Source: Breviolum minutum Mf 1.05b.01
Lineage: Eukaryota; Sar; Dinophyceae; Suessiales; Symbiodiniaceae
NCBI GenBank assembly: GCA_000507305.1
Contig: DF241784.1
Span: 1-64,000 of the forward strand
Direction of reading: 5' to 3'
Length of the DNA: 64,000 nt
The notes below the pieces were generated by a model. The model saw only the letters and a program-made list of their open reading frames with translations, was not told the DNA's origin and did no database searches. Below, piece by piece: positions 33,601-43,339 of this stretch. The translations under genes and the position numbers were made by a program. Within the stretch, counting starts at the first letter, position 1. Each line of letters opens with the position of its first letter.

Positions 33601-34952
33601 TTGTTGAAATTGGGCTCTGGGGTCGTTAAATTCCCACCCCAAACAAAGCATTATTATGGGTAAATTAATCAAAATTACCACATACGTTTGTATTGTTTGA
33701 TTCCCCAAAATATAGGTGATTTAATTCCCACCTATTTTGAGTTTCGAGCTTTGCTGCACCAATTCACCACCTATGAACATATATGGATATATATGGTGGA
33801 ACTATGTCCAAAAGATTATGATACTCCTTAGCAAACTGCTTAGACAATAGACATGTCACGTTTGAAAAATCAACCGCTCCACACATATTTGCACTGTTCC
33901 GCGTGTCTCTAAAAAAAGATCCTCAATTTATCTACTGGTTCTTGGGAACTGACCCCCCCCCCAAACTAAGGGGGATGAAATTGTAATGAAATTGTAGATG
34001 GCTAAACAAAACACTTATTCTTCAAATTCTCATTTCCGAAACACCAATCTTCCTTTTGACCAAATCATTTCGCCATATGATCATATCTCGCAAATAGCGG
34101 AAAAAAACACATTAACAAAAAAACACGGAACAGATTCATTTCCCGTAGCATCCGTGGGACTGGTATATTTACCTACATGTGCCAATAAAATACACCAAAT
34201 GTAGGTAAATAGACCATACATGGATGGTATCAAAGGGAAAAGTTGGGTACCCTTGGGAGAGTACCCCAGATATACGTATACCAACATATACCACCTAGAC
34301 ATGTGTTAGATAATGGTTGTATAGGGCACTATGGGGCAATTCTTGGGGAACAACTGCTAGGGTACCCTCCCACAAGGGTACCCAAATATTCCCCTTGATG
34401 GTATGGGTTTTATAAAATACTCCGTATTTGTTGGGGTCTGAACTTCTGCCACAGAATTTCATGACTGACCTCGAGCAAAAGTGGTAGGAAAGTAGATCTT
34501 GCTTAGGCTTGATTTCAAGGACATGATGTGTGTCTCAAAATTGGTCATGTGGAATCCAAAACGAGGTATTTCCAACTTAAAAGATGATCTACCCATTCAA
34601 GAGGTTGGAGGGTTTTTGTTAGTGCACTTTTGAAACATGAAACATGGTCATGTATTTATTATCATGATTATGATGATAAACTATTATATAATTTCATCAT
34701 AAAGTAACATTGTTGTATAACACACTCTGTACCTGATTATCCTTGACATTTGTCTTTATAACTTCAACTTGACAACCCCCCAAAAAACATCCTTTTTAGA
34801 CCAACCAATGTGCCAGACCAACCAAGGGACACCCAGGTAAAACCCCATCCAAAGAAGTAAATGGGTTCTGTCACGCCCTTGGCGAACAAATGTCCCAACA
34901 CCACATGGGTTGAACCCATGAACCTTCGGTCACGTTGCGGGCTGGTTGGTAC
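21528..34952 (-). CDS. acyltransferase-3 family membrane protein (multi-exon, about 13 kb)
   Basis: Exons in order from 34.95 kb down spell the acyltransferase-3 (OafA/NolX-like) membrane fold: STHVVLGHLFAKG (catalytic His helix), WVPWFFMLSGFVLFSAYL, RYVMRRSTTIYPLYAFSLIP, SFLLQAWVPHF and CWFLSCL, LLMAFLFFLPWLLIFIPLF, KFHPICYFH joined to VFILGMLLAKL, FVAPLGYLAP, and VYVFQFLCYAVWP near the C-terminus. These proteins transfer acyl groups to sugars or lipids in a membrane. Most resolved junctions are in phase. The N-terminal start, exons between 22 and 25.5 kb and the exact end were not resolved. The 2.6 kb between 28.43 and 31.04 kb appears to be an intron holding two family A elements. Confidence 0.8.
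21766..21835 (-). CDS. acyltransferase-3 gene, candidate exon
   Basis: Reads CFPPIINGLIRSNSVYFWLS, NL, then a GTGCCC donor. FWLSN just before V-Y-FQF fits the penultimate helix. A 97 bp intron would separate it from the next exon at phase 0. Confidence 0.45.
22000..22150 (-). CDS. acyltransferase-3 gene, candidate membrane exon
   Basis: Reads GYMFFIWILLPLLDVSLTSL, LMVAIQNR. Hydrophobic enough for a membrane helix and placed just upstream of the C-terminal exons. Boundaries unresolved. Confidence 0.3.
23518..23642. mobile_element. family I inverted-repeat element (TTAGGATCAGTGGGTT ends)
   Basis: The core inverted repeat GTTAGGATCAGTGGGTTA pairs with AACCCACTGATCCTAAC. Outer arms carry GACATCCA repeats (TGGATGTCCC and GGGACATCCA). 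The interior TATAAATGGGG-TATTCC resembles other families' interiors. A second copy is at 53050-53192. Confidence 0.7.
25575..25699 (-). CDS. acyltransferase-3 gene, internal exon
   Basis: 125 bp, acceptor TTGAG/G, donor GGCCTG/GTATGG. Reads CFSWRNPYNVALQFVAPLGY, LAPRPNGSTCCWLWAPMAIG. F-A-LGYL is the conserved segment after the loop; it joins in phase to the 34 bp exon at 26626-26659. Confidence 0.55.
26159..26253 (-). mobile_element. family A element inside a larger intron
   Basis: 95 bp copy with ends GTGGTGGTTTCAAATATG and ACCACCAACTAG. It lies inside the intron between the exons at 26626-26659 and 25575-25699, so here it is cargo, not an intron on its own. Confidence 0.7.
26626..26659 (-). 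CDS. acyltransferase-3 gene, 34-bp micro-exon
   Basis: Reads HHGFRKALLIF between the end of a family B introner and donor CTTTT/GTATCG. Both junctions are in phase (0 on the left, 1 on the right). If the donor is ignored the frame stops after IVL. Confidence 0.45.
26660..26768 (-). mobile_element. introner, family B (GTTGATGGAAGAAATCC ends), acting as an intron
   Basis: A 109 bp element. On the minus strand it begins GTTGATGGACAAAATCC directly after codon GGT-ACT and ends GCCACCAACAG directly before CAT-CAT. The upstream exon is exactly 51 codons long and stops at the element's first base, so the element supplies both splice sites. Its internal order (GGTTTTATACATCC near the right end on plus) is opposite to the copy at 50331. 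Confidence 0.65.
26769..26921 (-). CDS. acyltransferase-3 gene, internal exon
   Basis: 153 bp, 51 codons, phase 0 at both ends, acceptor GGCCCAG/G. Reads VFILGMLLAKLRQLLDQKAK, ISQHGCPKKTRVAPWDEGLA, DQQKYCEDDGT. HVF-FGM-LA-L is the family motif; the His comes from the previous exon. Confidence 0.7.
26922..27996 (-). other. GC-AG intron with embedded repeats
   Basis: The donor reads TTTCCAT/GCAACTTGG and the acceptor GGCCCAG/GTCTTC. It joins CYFH to VFILGM at phase 0 and restores the family motif. It holds a family B element (27034-27133, itself with GC...AG ends) and open stretches near 27.5 kb that I do not call as genes. Confidence 0.55.
27997..28077 (-). CDS. acyltransferase-3 gene, internal exon
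   Basis: 81 bp, 27 codons, acceptor ACCGGAG/G, GC donor. Reads EHSFYATDTFLDIGVVMLKF, HPICYFH. The motif KF-P--Y-H just before VF-FG is diagnostic. Phase to the exon at 28287-28432 does not match directly, so a small exon may lie between. Confidence 0.6.
28287..28432 (-). CDS. acyltransferase-3 gene, internal membrane exon
   Basis: 146 bp, acceptor CATCAG/G, consensus donor ATAT/GTAAGT. Reads GPNLLGVFRKTCLLMAFLFF, LPWLLIFIPLFANEDVDWYK, DALLEGVH. A membrane helix with LPWLL followed by an acidic loop fits the family after the WFLS helix. Confidence 0.65.
28724..30756 (-). other. stretch with several open frames of unclear status
   Basis: This is probably one long intron of the acyltransferase gene, but it contains protein-like minus-strand stretches: SWDDDSGEMTGRPRYQRLFP with ILSVESTYTPGWESF (29.48-29.59 kb), KKAAIAGVLFLTPFVLPRNL (29.2 kb), KPPNPLVKRCQGPGWDLVKT (29.95 kb) and an ORF with a hydrophobic HSFLILLTMLPLNV segment (30.6 kb). 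Family A elements are at 29278-29407 and 29704-29815. A nested gene or skipped exons cannot be excluded. Confidence 0.3.
31043..31282 (-). CDS. acyltransferase-3 gene, internal exon
   Basis: Starts after CAATGAG/G and reads DSLEHWPVNSTTLDVICAIH, PPRSPQAFMIGKAAGTMAAE, WPTLLAQSFLLQAWVPHFTE, NALQMHCWFLSCL. LLQAW(V/I)P...N...WFLS is a core family motif. The frame runs to a stop at 31043; the true donor is probably before it, near the end of WFLSCL. Confidence 0.7.
   Translation of the reverse strand, partial: DSLEHWPVNSTTLDVICAIHPPRSPQAFMIGKAAGTMAAEWPTLLAQSFLLQAWVPHFTENALQMHCWFLSCLAAKLHT
31722..31827 (-). mobile_element. family A element inside a larger intron
   Basis: 106 bp copy with interior GCTTGTCAAAATGGGTTCAT and AGGGGTGAAAATAAAA, in the intron between the exons at 31043-31282 and 32232-32345. 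A (TA)-rich tract abuts both sides. Confidence 0.75.
32232..32345 (-). CDS. acyltransferase-3 gene, internal exon with IYPLY motif
   Basis: Reads KKPEPFGVTFPSIVKN, RYVMRRSTTIYPLYAFSLIP, VSCL, then donor CTC/GTGTGTCG. R-RR---IYPLY is the conserved second-helix motif. The 5' boundary is uncertain. A second frame is also open here but lacks the motif. Confidence 0.65.
33254..33326 (-). CDS. acyltransferase-3 gene, internal exon with FMLSGF motif
   Basis: 73 bp, acceptor CTACCGAG/G, donor ACGATG/GTACAG. Reads PWFFMLSGFVLFSAYLKNPK, EETM. FF-LSGF(V/L)L is one of the most conserved blocks of acyltransferase-3 proteins. It joins in phase to the upstream exon to give FTWVPWFFMLSGF. Confidence 0.8.
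34238..34383. mobile_element. unclassified inverted-repeat element (GGGTACCCTTGGGAGAGTACC ends)
   Basis: Ends TTGGGTACCCTTGGGAG and CTCCCACAAGGGTACCCAA about 145 bp apart, with AACAACTG and ACCATATACC inside. Single copy in this window, in the first intron of the acyltransferase gene, just right of a family E copy. Confidence 0.6.
34831..34952 (-). CDS. acyltransferase-3 gene, exon with catalytic His helix
   Basis: 122 bp, acceptor CCTTAAG/G, donor CTGGGT/GTCCC. Reads VPTSPQRDRRFMGSTHVVLG, HLFAKGVTEPIYFFGWGFTW, V. R---S-HVV-GH is the first-helix motif containing the proposed catalytic His. Upstream exons and the start codon were not fixed; a candidate N-terminal exon reading LKATLILFLQDWLREPNG lies near 35150-35260. 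Confidence 0.75.
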
Positions 34953-37349
34953 CTTAAGGGTTGTTCCAGCATTTTGGGCACTATCCCATAGGATCCATGG
35001 TACAAGTTTAGGGCCACAGATTTGGGATCATGTTCATACTGCTAATTAACGTTCACCGGTTGAGGATGTTGGTTTATCCCATTATTTACAAGGTTTTATA
35101 CACCCCAGGCGGTTGTTTGGGATTTCTTCCATCAACAGTATGGATAGGTGGAAATTTATGGGTCTTAGATGTTCTTCAGTCTTGTGGCCGTTTGGTTCAC
35201 GAAGCCAGTCTTGCAGAAACAAAATTAGCGTAGCTTTCAACGTCTGAGGTGGGTCCGCTGACAATGGAAACAGTATGTCTTGGTAGTTATACCCCTAGAA
35301 GTTGTATGCGAATTGTATACGATGTATCTTATCATAGAAATAGTTGTAGCTATCCACCTAGTTACCAGTAGCTATGAAACAGCTATGCATTGAAAATCCC
35401 GCGTTTTTTTCGACCAGGCTGATCCTCAAAGTTGAGACTCCTTAGCTTTTGAACAACTACTCTTGGGGCATGGTGAAACAACTACCTTTCTCTTCGCCAA
35501 TGCCACCCAGTCTTACACGATAACCGATCATCATCCTGTGAATCAACTGCGGTTACTGTAAGGGTCCTGAATGATGATTCATCATGGATTTGTAGTTGGT
35601 AGTTAGCATATGTCTAGCAGGATTTCCAAGATCGAGTGAATTGGTGAGGTTGATGATCGTGAACTTCTAGTTGATGGCAGTGGCTTCAAACCATGAGAAA
35701 AAAATACTTGGATCATCAAGCCTCCAACAAAGAGATGAATATGCCTATGCCAAGCAAAAAAATGATTGGTTCAAAGCCAGGAAAATTATGCAAAAGTTTA
35801 TATCAGGGATCATTGTATGACACCAACCCAAGCAATGCACCAAAAAGGGGAAATCCCTCAAATTTGCCATACATTTGCATCAAGTTTGATCCCCCCAAAA
35901 TGATCACCCTCCCTGAAACTAACGGCAAAAGCCCCTCAAAACATGCCTTATAACCAAAAGGCAGCCGTATTGTTGTTTTCCAACCATCTATTTTCAGGTG
36001 CAAACAAGCTGTTCTTTTCTAGTTTTGGGTATCTGAACATCAATTTTTTTTGTGTTCGAGGCTCATTTTCACCAGTAGATTTTTTGTACCTATTTTTTGC
36101 TGAGTTCCATCGCCCCTCCCGGCACCCATTGCCTTGCGAGGCCCAAAGGGTACTTGTTTCCTGGCAGCGGACATTTTTTCGGTCAAAAAAAACGCATGAA
36201 ATTTCCCTGGGATTTTTTTGTATAGTTGGAAGGTTGACACCACTGTGGTTTCGTGCCATTTGGTTTGGGGCTTTCGTTTGGGGTTGTTGTTTGATGATTT
36301 TGGAAGCAGGGAATATAATTTGTTTTGAATATTATAGTATGATCCCATTAAATTCCATTGCAAAAGTATGTTTTTTTACAGATCACAGCTTCTTCAAGTT
36401 GGCACAACTTGATTCCCCCCTGAGGCATGCTGGGCATCAATGAAGGGACAACAAGTATCTGTCTATCTGTATATCCATCTGACTGTCTAGATAGTTGCTG
36501 GTTTCTGCCATTAAAAATTCTTAGTCAAATTGGATCACATCCCCAAGTAGGAGTGAAAAGAACAAATCCTTCAAACCACCATCACCACCTACAATGTATA
36601 TTGTAGATGCAGTATGTTCAGAGGGACATTGTTTCGATATCATCTTCCACTCCCACCGTGTGACGAAAGGTTCAAAAACCGTGCATCTCCTGACACAACC
36701 ATTGGCTAATCACCACTCACTAAGTTCACGCTATCAAAACAGTCCAACGGAGAAAGTCTTTGCCAACTAACCCTGCTGCAGAACTCAGAATTAGTGAAAG
36801 TGCCGGTCAAAGTATGAGAATTCTTCAACCAGAAAGCTGATCTTGAACCATGCATATGTATGTATGTATCTATGCATCTATACGGTTTTATCATATTTAA
36901 ATATATATGATGATTATCGGTTCTAAAAACTTGTGGCCCTCAAATCAAGACCGTAGATTCTCCGGGTCTCATCTCTGGCGGCGTTTTCAAAACCATCGAC
37001 AATTTTTTTTGTTGGGAGGAAGAAACATCGACAAATCTACAACCGAAAATAGGGGGGTTTCCCTCCAAATCATCCCATTTTAATTGGGTTATTCCATTAT
37101 TTTCACCATCCATTTTGGGGGAAACACCCCTCTTTTTGGTTCAACACCCATATAGGTCAACCCCATGCATTTATTTTTTTTGTTCAAAAAAAAATCCCTA
37201 TGACAAGATGGATATTCTTAGAATAAATCCCATCTGAAGCAATGAAACTTCAAAAACACGGGCTGAAGTTGGGGTTTTTTCAAGGGGATGAAATACTACC
37301 CAGTTCTATAGGGATTAAAATTAACTCCACTAGTCACTATTGCGACAGC

Positions 37350-39968
37350 TCAACTGAAGTTACGTAGCTGTTTGCCCAAGAATCCAGCTACTCGGATGGT
37401 GATTTGCTTCACCGGTTCCTTGACATCATTGTTGTCCTTAGCTGTGTATCAAGAAACCTGGTAGCAAATGGTGCAAAGGCACAGGTTGTTAGCTGGAAAG
37501 CAATATCAAAATTATTGAACAAATGTAAGACATACTTGTCAAATTTGTCTCATCATCAGCAACATCATCAGCAAAATGATAGTCATCATTTTCGTTATCC
37601 GAGCGCCAAGAGAAGATTCAGAAACCTACTTAAGAAACATCATCTACCCGTCCCCGCGATTGTTTTTCAATTCAGTTGTTTGTTGGCAACCAGTAGCTAT
37701 CAGACTTCACGGGTTTGACGCGTGAAACGTTTCGTAGAAACATGCGGAATTGGATGTCATAAAGTCCTGCAAACTTACCACGCAACTTGAAACTGAGTCC
37801 ATTGGAAAATGACATGTCATTTTGGAAATCACCTTTTTCAGAATCCCGTCGTTATGTCTTGCAAGGTGGGCCCCTACCACTTATAAATGGGGTTACAACC
37901 CCTATAAATGGCATTCTAAATGGGTCACTGTTGTTATAACCCCTATAAGTGGAGGTATAACCCTACTTATATCTGGTAGCGGTCCACCTTGCAGGGGATG
38001 TGAAACAAAAACCTTCCTTCGGGTCCAATGACTGAAATTCACCCTGGGAGAATCCCCCGTTGAAATCTGTGAATCTGTTGGAAGGTGAGAAATGTTAGGC
38101 TCGGCTCTAATTCCGTTGAATAGCTGGAATTGTAGATAAACTTTCAAAAGAATTCATGACCCTTATTGTATAGACAAACTTCCACTAAATACATATCCAC
38201 ATGTATACGTATGTGAATGTCTAGATATATAAATACATCTAGAGCGATACTTCTATTGCAGTCGCTTTCCAAAAAAAACACATCTAACAATTTCCATCCC
38301 CATCCCGTATTTCTTTCAGACATATTTTTTCACCCAACCTTACCAACCAATCTCACCAGTTCATCATCCTTGCCCCGCTCTCTGAACCTCGGCCAGGGAT
38401 CTTCCACTTGAGCTACTGGCGCCTTCACAGGCTCTGGAATCTCCACATGATTCGCCTCCGACTTGACCTCCGACTTGGCCTCCGACTTGGCCGTTGCCTT
38501 AGAACAAGGGTTTACCAAGAAGTTATGGGTTATGTAACAACAACCATGAGAAAACAAGAAACGTCTCAACAACATAAATAGACTCAGACCAAAACATGAG
38601 AGATGCTTAACCATCAAGTAGATAACATCTGTAGAAGTATAAGTTCCTGTTTCTTTTCTGTTACTCACAACTGACCACATGGTCTCGTAATAGCACCTCT
38701 TGCAAAGGACATGGATGTCATAATCCACACATAAATCTACTTGAGAGAATTCTAGTAGGTGGCTTCAAACCATCCCAAACATATTAGTCAACTTGGATCA
38801 TTTCCCCCAAGTGGGAGTGAAAGTAACAAAAATCTTTGAGTTGCCACCACCTACCGTAGGTAGTACTGTTTTAGCAATGCTGGGGCAGCAGCAAACCCTC
38901 GGTCACGGCATTTGACAAGTAACAGCTTCAGATTTAAGCGTCACATGGCTCTTGGAGCGAGCCAAGACAGCTGGTGCTGGGTCCAACACATCATTGAAGT
39001 CCTGCTGAGGGGTCCAAGTTGGATATGTTTCGTGTATGGTTGAAGGGGCTGTTGTTCCTATGGTGATGTTGGACATGTTTTAAAGCTCCAAAAAAAAATC
39101 TGCATTGATGGACATTGCATGAAATACAGCTCTAAAGTACTCATGTGTCATGTGCGTGGGTCATATTAAAAAAATGGTGAACATACAAGTCTTGTTAAAA
39201 AAAACTGCCGTTTGGCATATATCATAGCTCGTTCATACTTCTATCATATACATGCAAACCACATCATTTCCTCAGCCATGAAAATAAACAATGTTTGAAA
39301 CCACCAGCTAGATATGTATATAGCCACACACCGCGAAGTTTGGCATGGATACCAAAGTTGATGGTCTTTATCTAGAAGGTATCTCCTTTGCAATATATGG
39401 TTATTTTGTGTTTCTATGTTAGATTTCGGGGGTGGAAGGAGAAAAAAACATGTCACTTGCTGAAGACGCTCAATATACACAACCGACACAACATGTAAAG
39501 TCTTATACCGAAGCAACTCCATGGGGAGTTGAATCTCGATTACTGTAATATTGAACATCAGCACAAGAAAACAACCTCAACTTGCAATAGATGAACAAAC
39601 GTGATGTAGTTTGAATTCATGTGTTCAAAACATAAAGGATATACAGGTCTATATGAAATAGCATCCACTAAACATGTTTCCTTGATACCTCGTTACACCC
39701 CCTTCAAAACCACCTCTCTGAAGTCAACCCTTTGCACCACCCTGGTTTTTCCTCCACTTGGGAAGCTGCACGAGAAGCACCCGGCTGCACTTCGGACTGC
39801 GCGACGCTCTTCGCCTTACTACGCTCTTGCGCGACGCTCTTCTCCGTCTTGGTACTCCGCTGTGTCTTCGCCGTCGTCGTCTTCATGTCCTGCATCGGCG
39901 CATTCTTTCGCGGCACGAGAGGTGGGGGGAAGCCTTGCCTACCCACCGATTTTATGACATCAAGCACT
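37350..39968 (-). CDS. unknown multi-exon gene with Lys/Glu/Ser-rich linker and Cys pair
   Basis: The best-resolved gene of unknown family. Exons: 39741-39968 (basic linker, e.g. KNAPMQDMKTTTAKTQRSTK); 38852 upward (IAKTVLPTV); 38669-38751 (FSQVDLCVDYDIHVLCKRCY, YETMWSV); 38344-38497 (ATAKSEAKSEVKSEANHVEI ... EDPWPRFRERGKDDELVRLV); 37988-38066 (FNGGFSQGEFQSLDPKEGFC); 37779-37857 (HNDGILKKVISKMTCHFPMD); 37350-37436 (DNNDVKEPVKQITIRVAGFL, then GKQLRNFS and TGA). From 38852 to the stop every junction is in phase. CKRC could bind metal. The exon content between 38.9 and 39.74 kb is unresolved. Confidence 0.6.
37858..37987 (-). mobile_element. introner, family C (GTGGGCCCCTACCA ends), acting as an intron
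   Basis: A 130 bp element. On the minus strand it begins CTGCAAG/GTGGACCGCTACC and ends GGCCCACCTTGCAAG/ACATAAC. Flanking CTTGCAAG is present at both sides. Removing it joins FCFTSPA to RHNDGILKK in phase. The interior is a degenerate palindrome with TATAAATGGGGTTA-type repeats. Confidence 0.7.
38752..38851 (-). mobile_element. introner, family A, acting as an intron
   Basis: Exactly 100 bp. Minus strand: ACGGTAG/GTGGTGGCAACTC ... GCCACCTACTAG/AATTCTC. The last base before it and the first two after it form one Glu codon, joining TVLPTV to EFSQVDLCVDYD. The next three junctions downstream are also in phase, which makes this the strongest single introner case. Confidence 0.7.
39244..39564 (-). 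CDS. candidate exon, unknown
   Basis: A 106-codon open minus frame with VIEIQLPMELLRYKTLHVV, SVVYIERLQQVTCFFLLPPP, KSNIETQNNHILQRRYLLDK. It lies between exons of the 37.35-39.97 kb gene but could not be joined in phase. Confidence 0.25.
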   Translation of the reverse strand: MLMFNITVIEIQLPMELLRYKTLHVVSVVYIERLQQVTCFFLLPPPKSNIETQNNHILQRRYLLDKDHQLWYPCQTSRCVAIYISSWWFQTLFIFMAEEMMWFACI

Positions 39969-40479
39969 CTTAGATGGTGGGTTCAACCGTCTATATTTGG
40001 ATGAATGCATTTCATCCTGACCTCACCCCAATTCATTTAATCAGTGTTTGCTATAATTACTGCTTTCCATTGTACATGGATTTTCTTCCCAGGCATTACC
40101 AAGCACTGTCTATCACACTTCGATCTGAGTTTAACTTTGGATGTCTTTGATTTGAAATTTGCCTGTTTGGAAAAAGTGCCAGTATTTTTGCCCAAAAATA
40201 TTCCAAAAATGCTGAATCCCATAGCAGCAAAAGTGTTTTCAAAAAACAACTCAGCTGGGAATCAGCGAAGCCACTGGCCAGACTTCCAGGGAGAAACCCA
40301 CGACATATTTGTAACAGCTTTATGAGAAACCCATTTTCAAATGTGGTGGGACTGTATACGACCTACTCGTAGCTTTTAGGTTTGAAGTTGCTGCAAATCA
40401 ACATGCAACATCATCCAACCCCCCAAGTGACCTCATTGATCTCCAAGGAAAAGTCCAGGTCACTGTGATCATCCGAACA

Positions 40480-40690
40480 TGCAGGACTTCCTGGTCCACT
40501 TGGACATGTCATGTTGGCACCCGAAGCAGCGAGCTTTTGAGGCCTTTCGCTACCGAAAAGCGCTAAGGGTCTTAGACCTGGAGCAGCTTCTTGAGCAAGC
40601 CTCCAAAAAGGGCACCAGGTCATGGAGGTCATCATCAGGTCAGGCCAGGCTGGAGGAAAAAATCGCATTTCTTCCAAAAGAACTTGTTTA
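40480..40690 (+). CDS. candidate exon, strand uncertain
   Basis: The plus frame reads MQDFLVHLDMSCWHPKQRAF, EAFRYRKALRVLDLEQLLEQ, ASKKGTRSWRSSSGQARLEE, KIAFLPKELV and a stop, well charged and protein-like. The minus strand is open for 135 codons over the same DNA (e.g. WPDLMMTSMTWCPFWRLAQE). Both cannot be real and neither matches a family I know. Confidence 0.3.
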
Positions 40691-40699
40691 GGCCTGGGG

Positions 40700-43330
40700 G
40701 ATGGAGAACCAAAAATTAAGAAACAACGAACAAATATTTGTAAACAAATTTCTGGGGTTTCACGTTGAAAGGGATTGAACATGTATGAACCTGTGCTTAG
40801 TGCTTGAAAACAAAACATGAAACTTATTCAAAAGTATGTGAGCCATCTCTTCTTTCACCTCCTGTCTCCAGAAATTGGTTGAAAAACTGGTGTCTTATTG
40901 GGAGCTTCTATTCACATTCATCGGGAAACGTCTCCAACAGCCATGGTGGGTTCCATATCTTTGGAATGACAAGGGCTGAAGAAGTGCTAATTAACCACCT
41001 GTCATCCTGAGTCAGGCTTCATGAACCTGGAACTCTAAACAACCAGTTTTACATGGATGTTTATTGAAACAACCATTTCCCATGTATATAAAAGATTTGG
41101 TTCATCATCTAAATTGAAATTACAGTACTCATTTGTGGTTTCAGGTTCCAGGCACATCTTATTTATCACTTCAAGGCCGGAGTGGAAAAAACTGACCTTG
41201 GTTGAGCGCATACTGCATATTTGTGCTGATGAAATCTATATCCATTCAGAAATTGCATCATTAAAAAGGAAAAACATAACGTGTGTCATATCATATATCG
41301 ATGATAACGTACTAAATGATATATGTGATACATAGTGTTTATTGATGAATATGTTCTATAGTTGGAAATTGGAAAATAAAACAAACATATACATGCATCA
41401 AAAACAAAGATTACATTTTATATTGTTGAATGAAAAACAATTGAACAATATATTCAAACATGCATTATTTCACATAAGTAAACAACAAATATGTTACAAG
41501 ATATCCGTATCATGTAATTATATAGATATATTAAGATTTCATTACAATCTACATGTCATATTTGTCATGGCCAACTTATAATATCTCGCCCAACCTGGAT
41601 GCACCCTCAAAATCACCGAGGGCGATCTTAAAGTCTCCGGAAGACAGTGCGAGATGAAATTGGGCTATTCAATTCCCTGTGCCCACAGAATCCAGGTATG
41701 GGACATATGTATGTATATAAAAAAAAAATATATATGTATATATATGTATATATAAAGAAACAATAACTACTGTACATTTCCCAATCAAGCAAATGTAGGC
41801 ATTATAAATAAACTATGCGTGGATCCTGTGGGTAATGTTAATGCGTTAATGTGTTTATAAATGCAGCCATAGTAGATGGATACACTCCCTAAAACCAAGA
41901 GCACGCCCCTCAAAATGAATTAAGTTTAACCAATAGGAATATCCTAACTTCCAACGGTCTATTTTCAGGGGCGTTTGCTCTTAGTTTCAAAACCTATGAC
42001 CGAGAAACTCTTTCCCTTTGGACTCTTTGGCATCTCCTTTTTTTGCGTCGGCCTGGGTTTGAACGGAAACAAATTTTCACCGCCAAACTCGGAGGAACGG
42101 AGCTTCTGAGTTTGCTGTAACTCCCCCTTCAACATTACAACCCAAAAAATCGAATATACCACCTGGAAAGTAGTTGGCGCAACTTCCATGTATTGGTTTA
42201 TCATAGCCCCTTACCAATCGCCACCTTTTGAGAGTTGCGCCATTTACTTTCACCACAGTGTATAATCATTTGAAGTCCCTGGGAACTCACACCCCTGAAG
42301 ATTAACATGGAACATAATCACATGTCCTCATGGAGGTTTGCTTCAGATCATGTTCCTTTCTTTTCATGGGTGATTTGCAGGTTCCATGTTAATCTTCCTG
42401 GGTGTATGTTAAAACCCCTATGCTCTGGTGGAGAGTTGAAGTATATTTAGGATGTGTCCCAGTCCCACGATGCAATGGTGGAAAGCAACGATTTGGGAAG
42501 GGTCCCTATCAAAAATTGAGCAGATTATGTGACTCTTAGTGGATATCACCAAACATGTGTATATAGTTTTATATACACATTTTATATGAATATGTGATAC
42601 ACATATAATAGTACAGTGTATATATATATAATATATATATATCTGTGTGCATTATTCATAACACTATGTCATGTATATAGATATATATATATATATTGTG
42701 CATATGTAAATGAAATACAATATTACAAATATGTATAGTATATATATACATATATTCACCATCCAATACAGATTCATTCATCATCCTGAAATGCATGCGT
42801 GCTGGTCCAACCTCTTCCCAAACACAGGTTTTGCAGTCACATCAACCCCTTCTTCAAGAAACAAACAACAAATGTTTACCAATTGAAAAATATACCCCGG
42901 AAATAAGGTGTCCCCTGAAAGGGACCATTTTGAAAGGACATTTCACCTTCCAACCATCAATTTTCGGGTGATATGTCTACACCCCTGGGAAAATGAACGG
43001 CTGGAACCTGAAAATCCCCTACTGTATTTGAAAAGGGACATCACCTTCCACACCTTCATGTTTGGGTTGCATGTAAATTTTCAGTGGTGTAGAGGCCGCG
43101 CCTTCCTTTGTTGAGTTTTGAACTTGTTTCATTGTTGTCACGAATCTGAATTTACATCCGTCAAATCTCCCTTCATGAAAAAATCATACATCCCCCTGAA
43201 ACAGGGAAAACTACTTGGTGGTTTCAAACATTTGAAACATATTAGTCAAATTGGATAATTTCCCCAAGTAGGGATGAAACTAAAAAATATTTGAACATCA
43301 AGGCGCTTTGGTGGCAGCCATCCGTTCATT
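40700..43330. other. gene-poor AT-rich stretch with several repeats
   Basis: I find no convincing exon in most of this stretch. 41.0-41.6 kb has long but very AT-rich plus ORFs with no family match. TA microsatellites lie at 41711-41755 and 42545-42755. A family G copy is at 41884-41988 and family H copies are at 42288-42408, 42894-42975 and 42980-43085. A degraded family A copy is at about 43209-43300. Confidence 0.6.
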
Positions 43331-43339
43331 GAAATACAG

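Noticed and set aside
37500-37620. Acidic minus stretch SDNENDDYHFADDVADDE
   Set aside because: No acceptor lies between an in-frame stop and the stretch, and the flanking exons join in phase without it.
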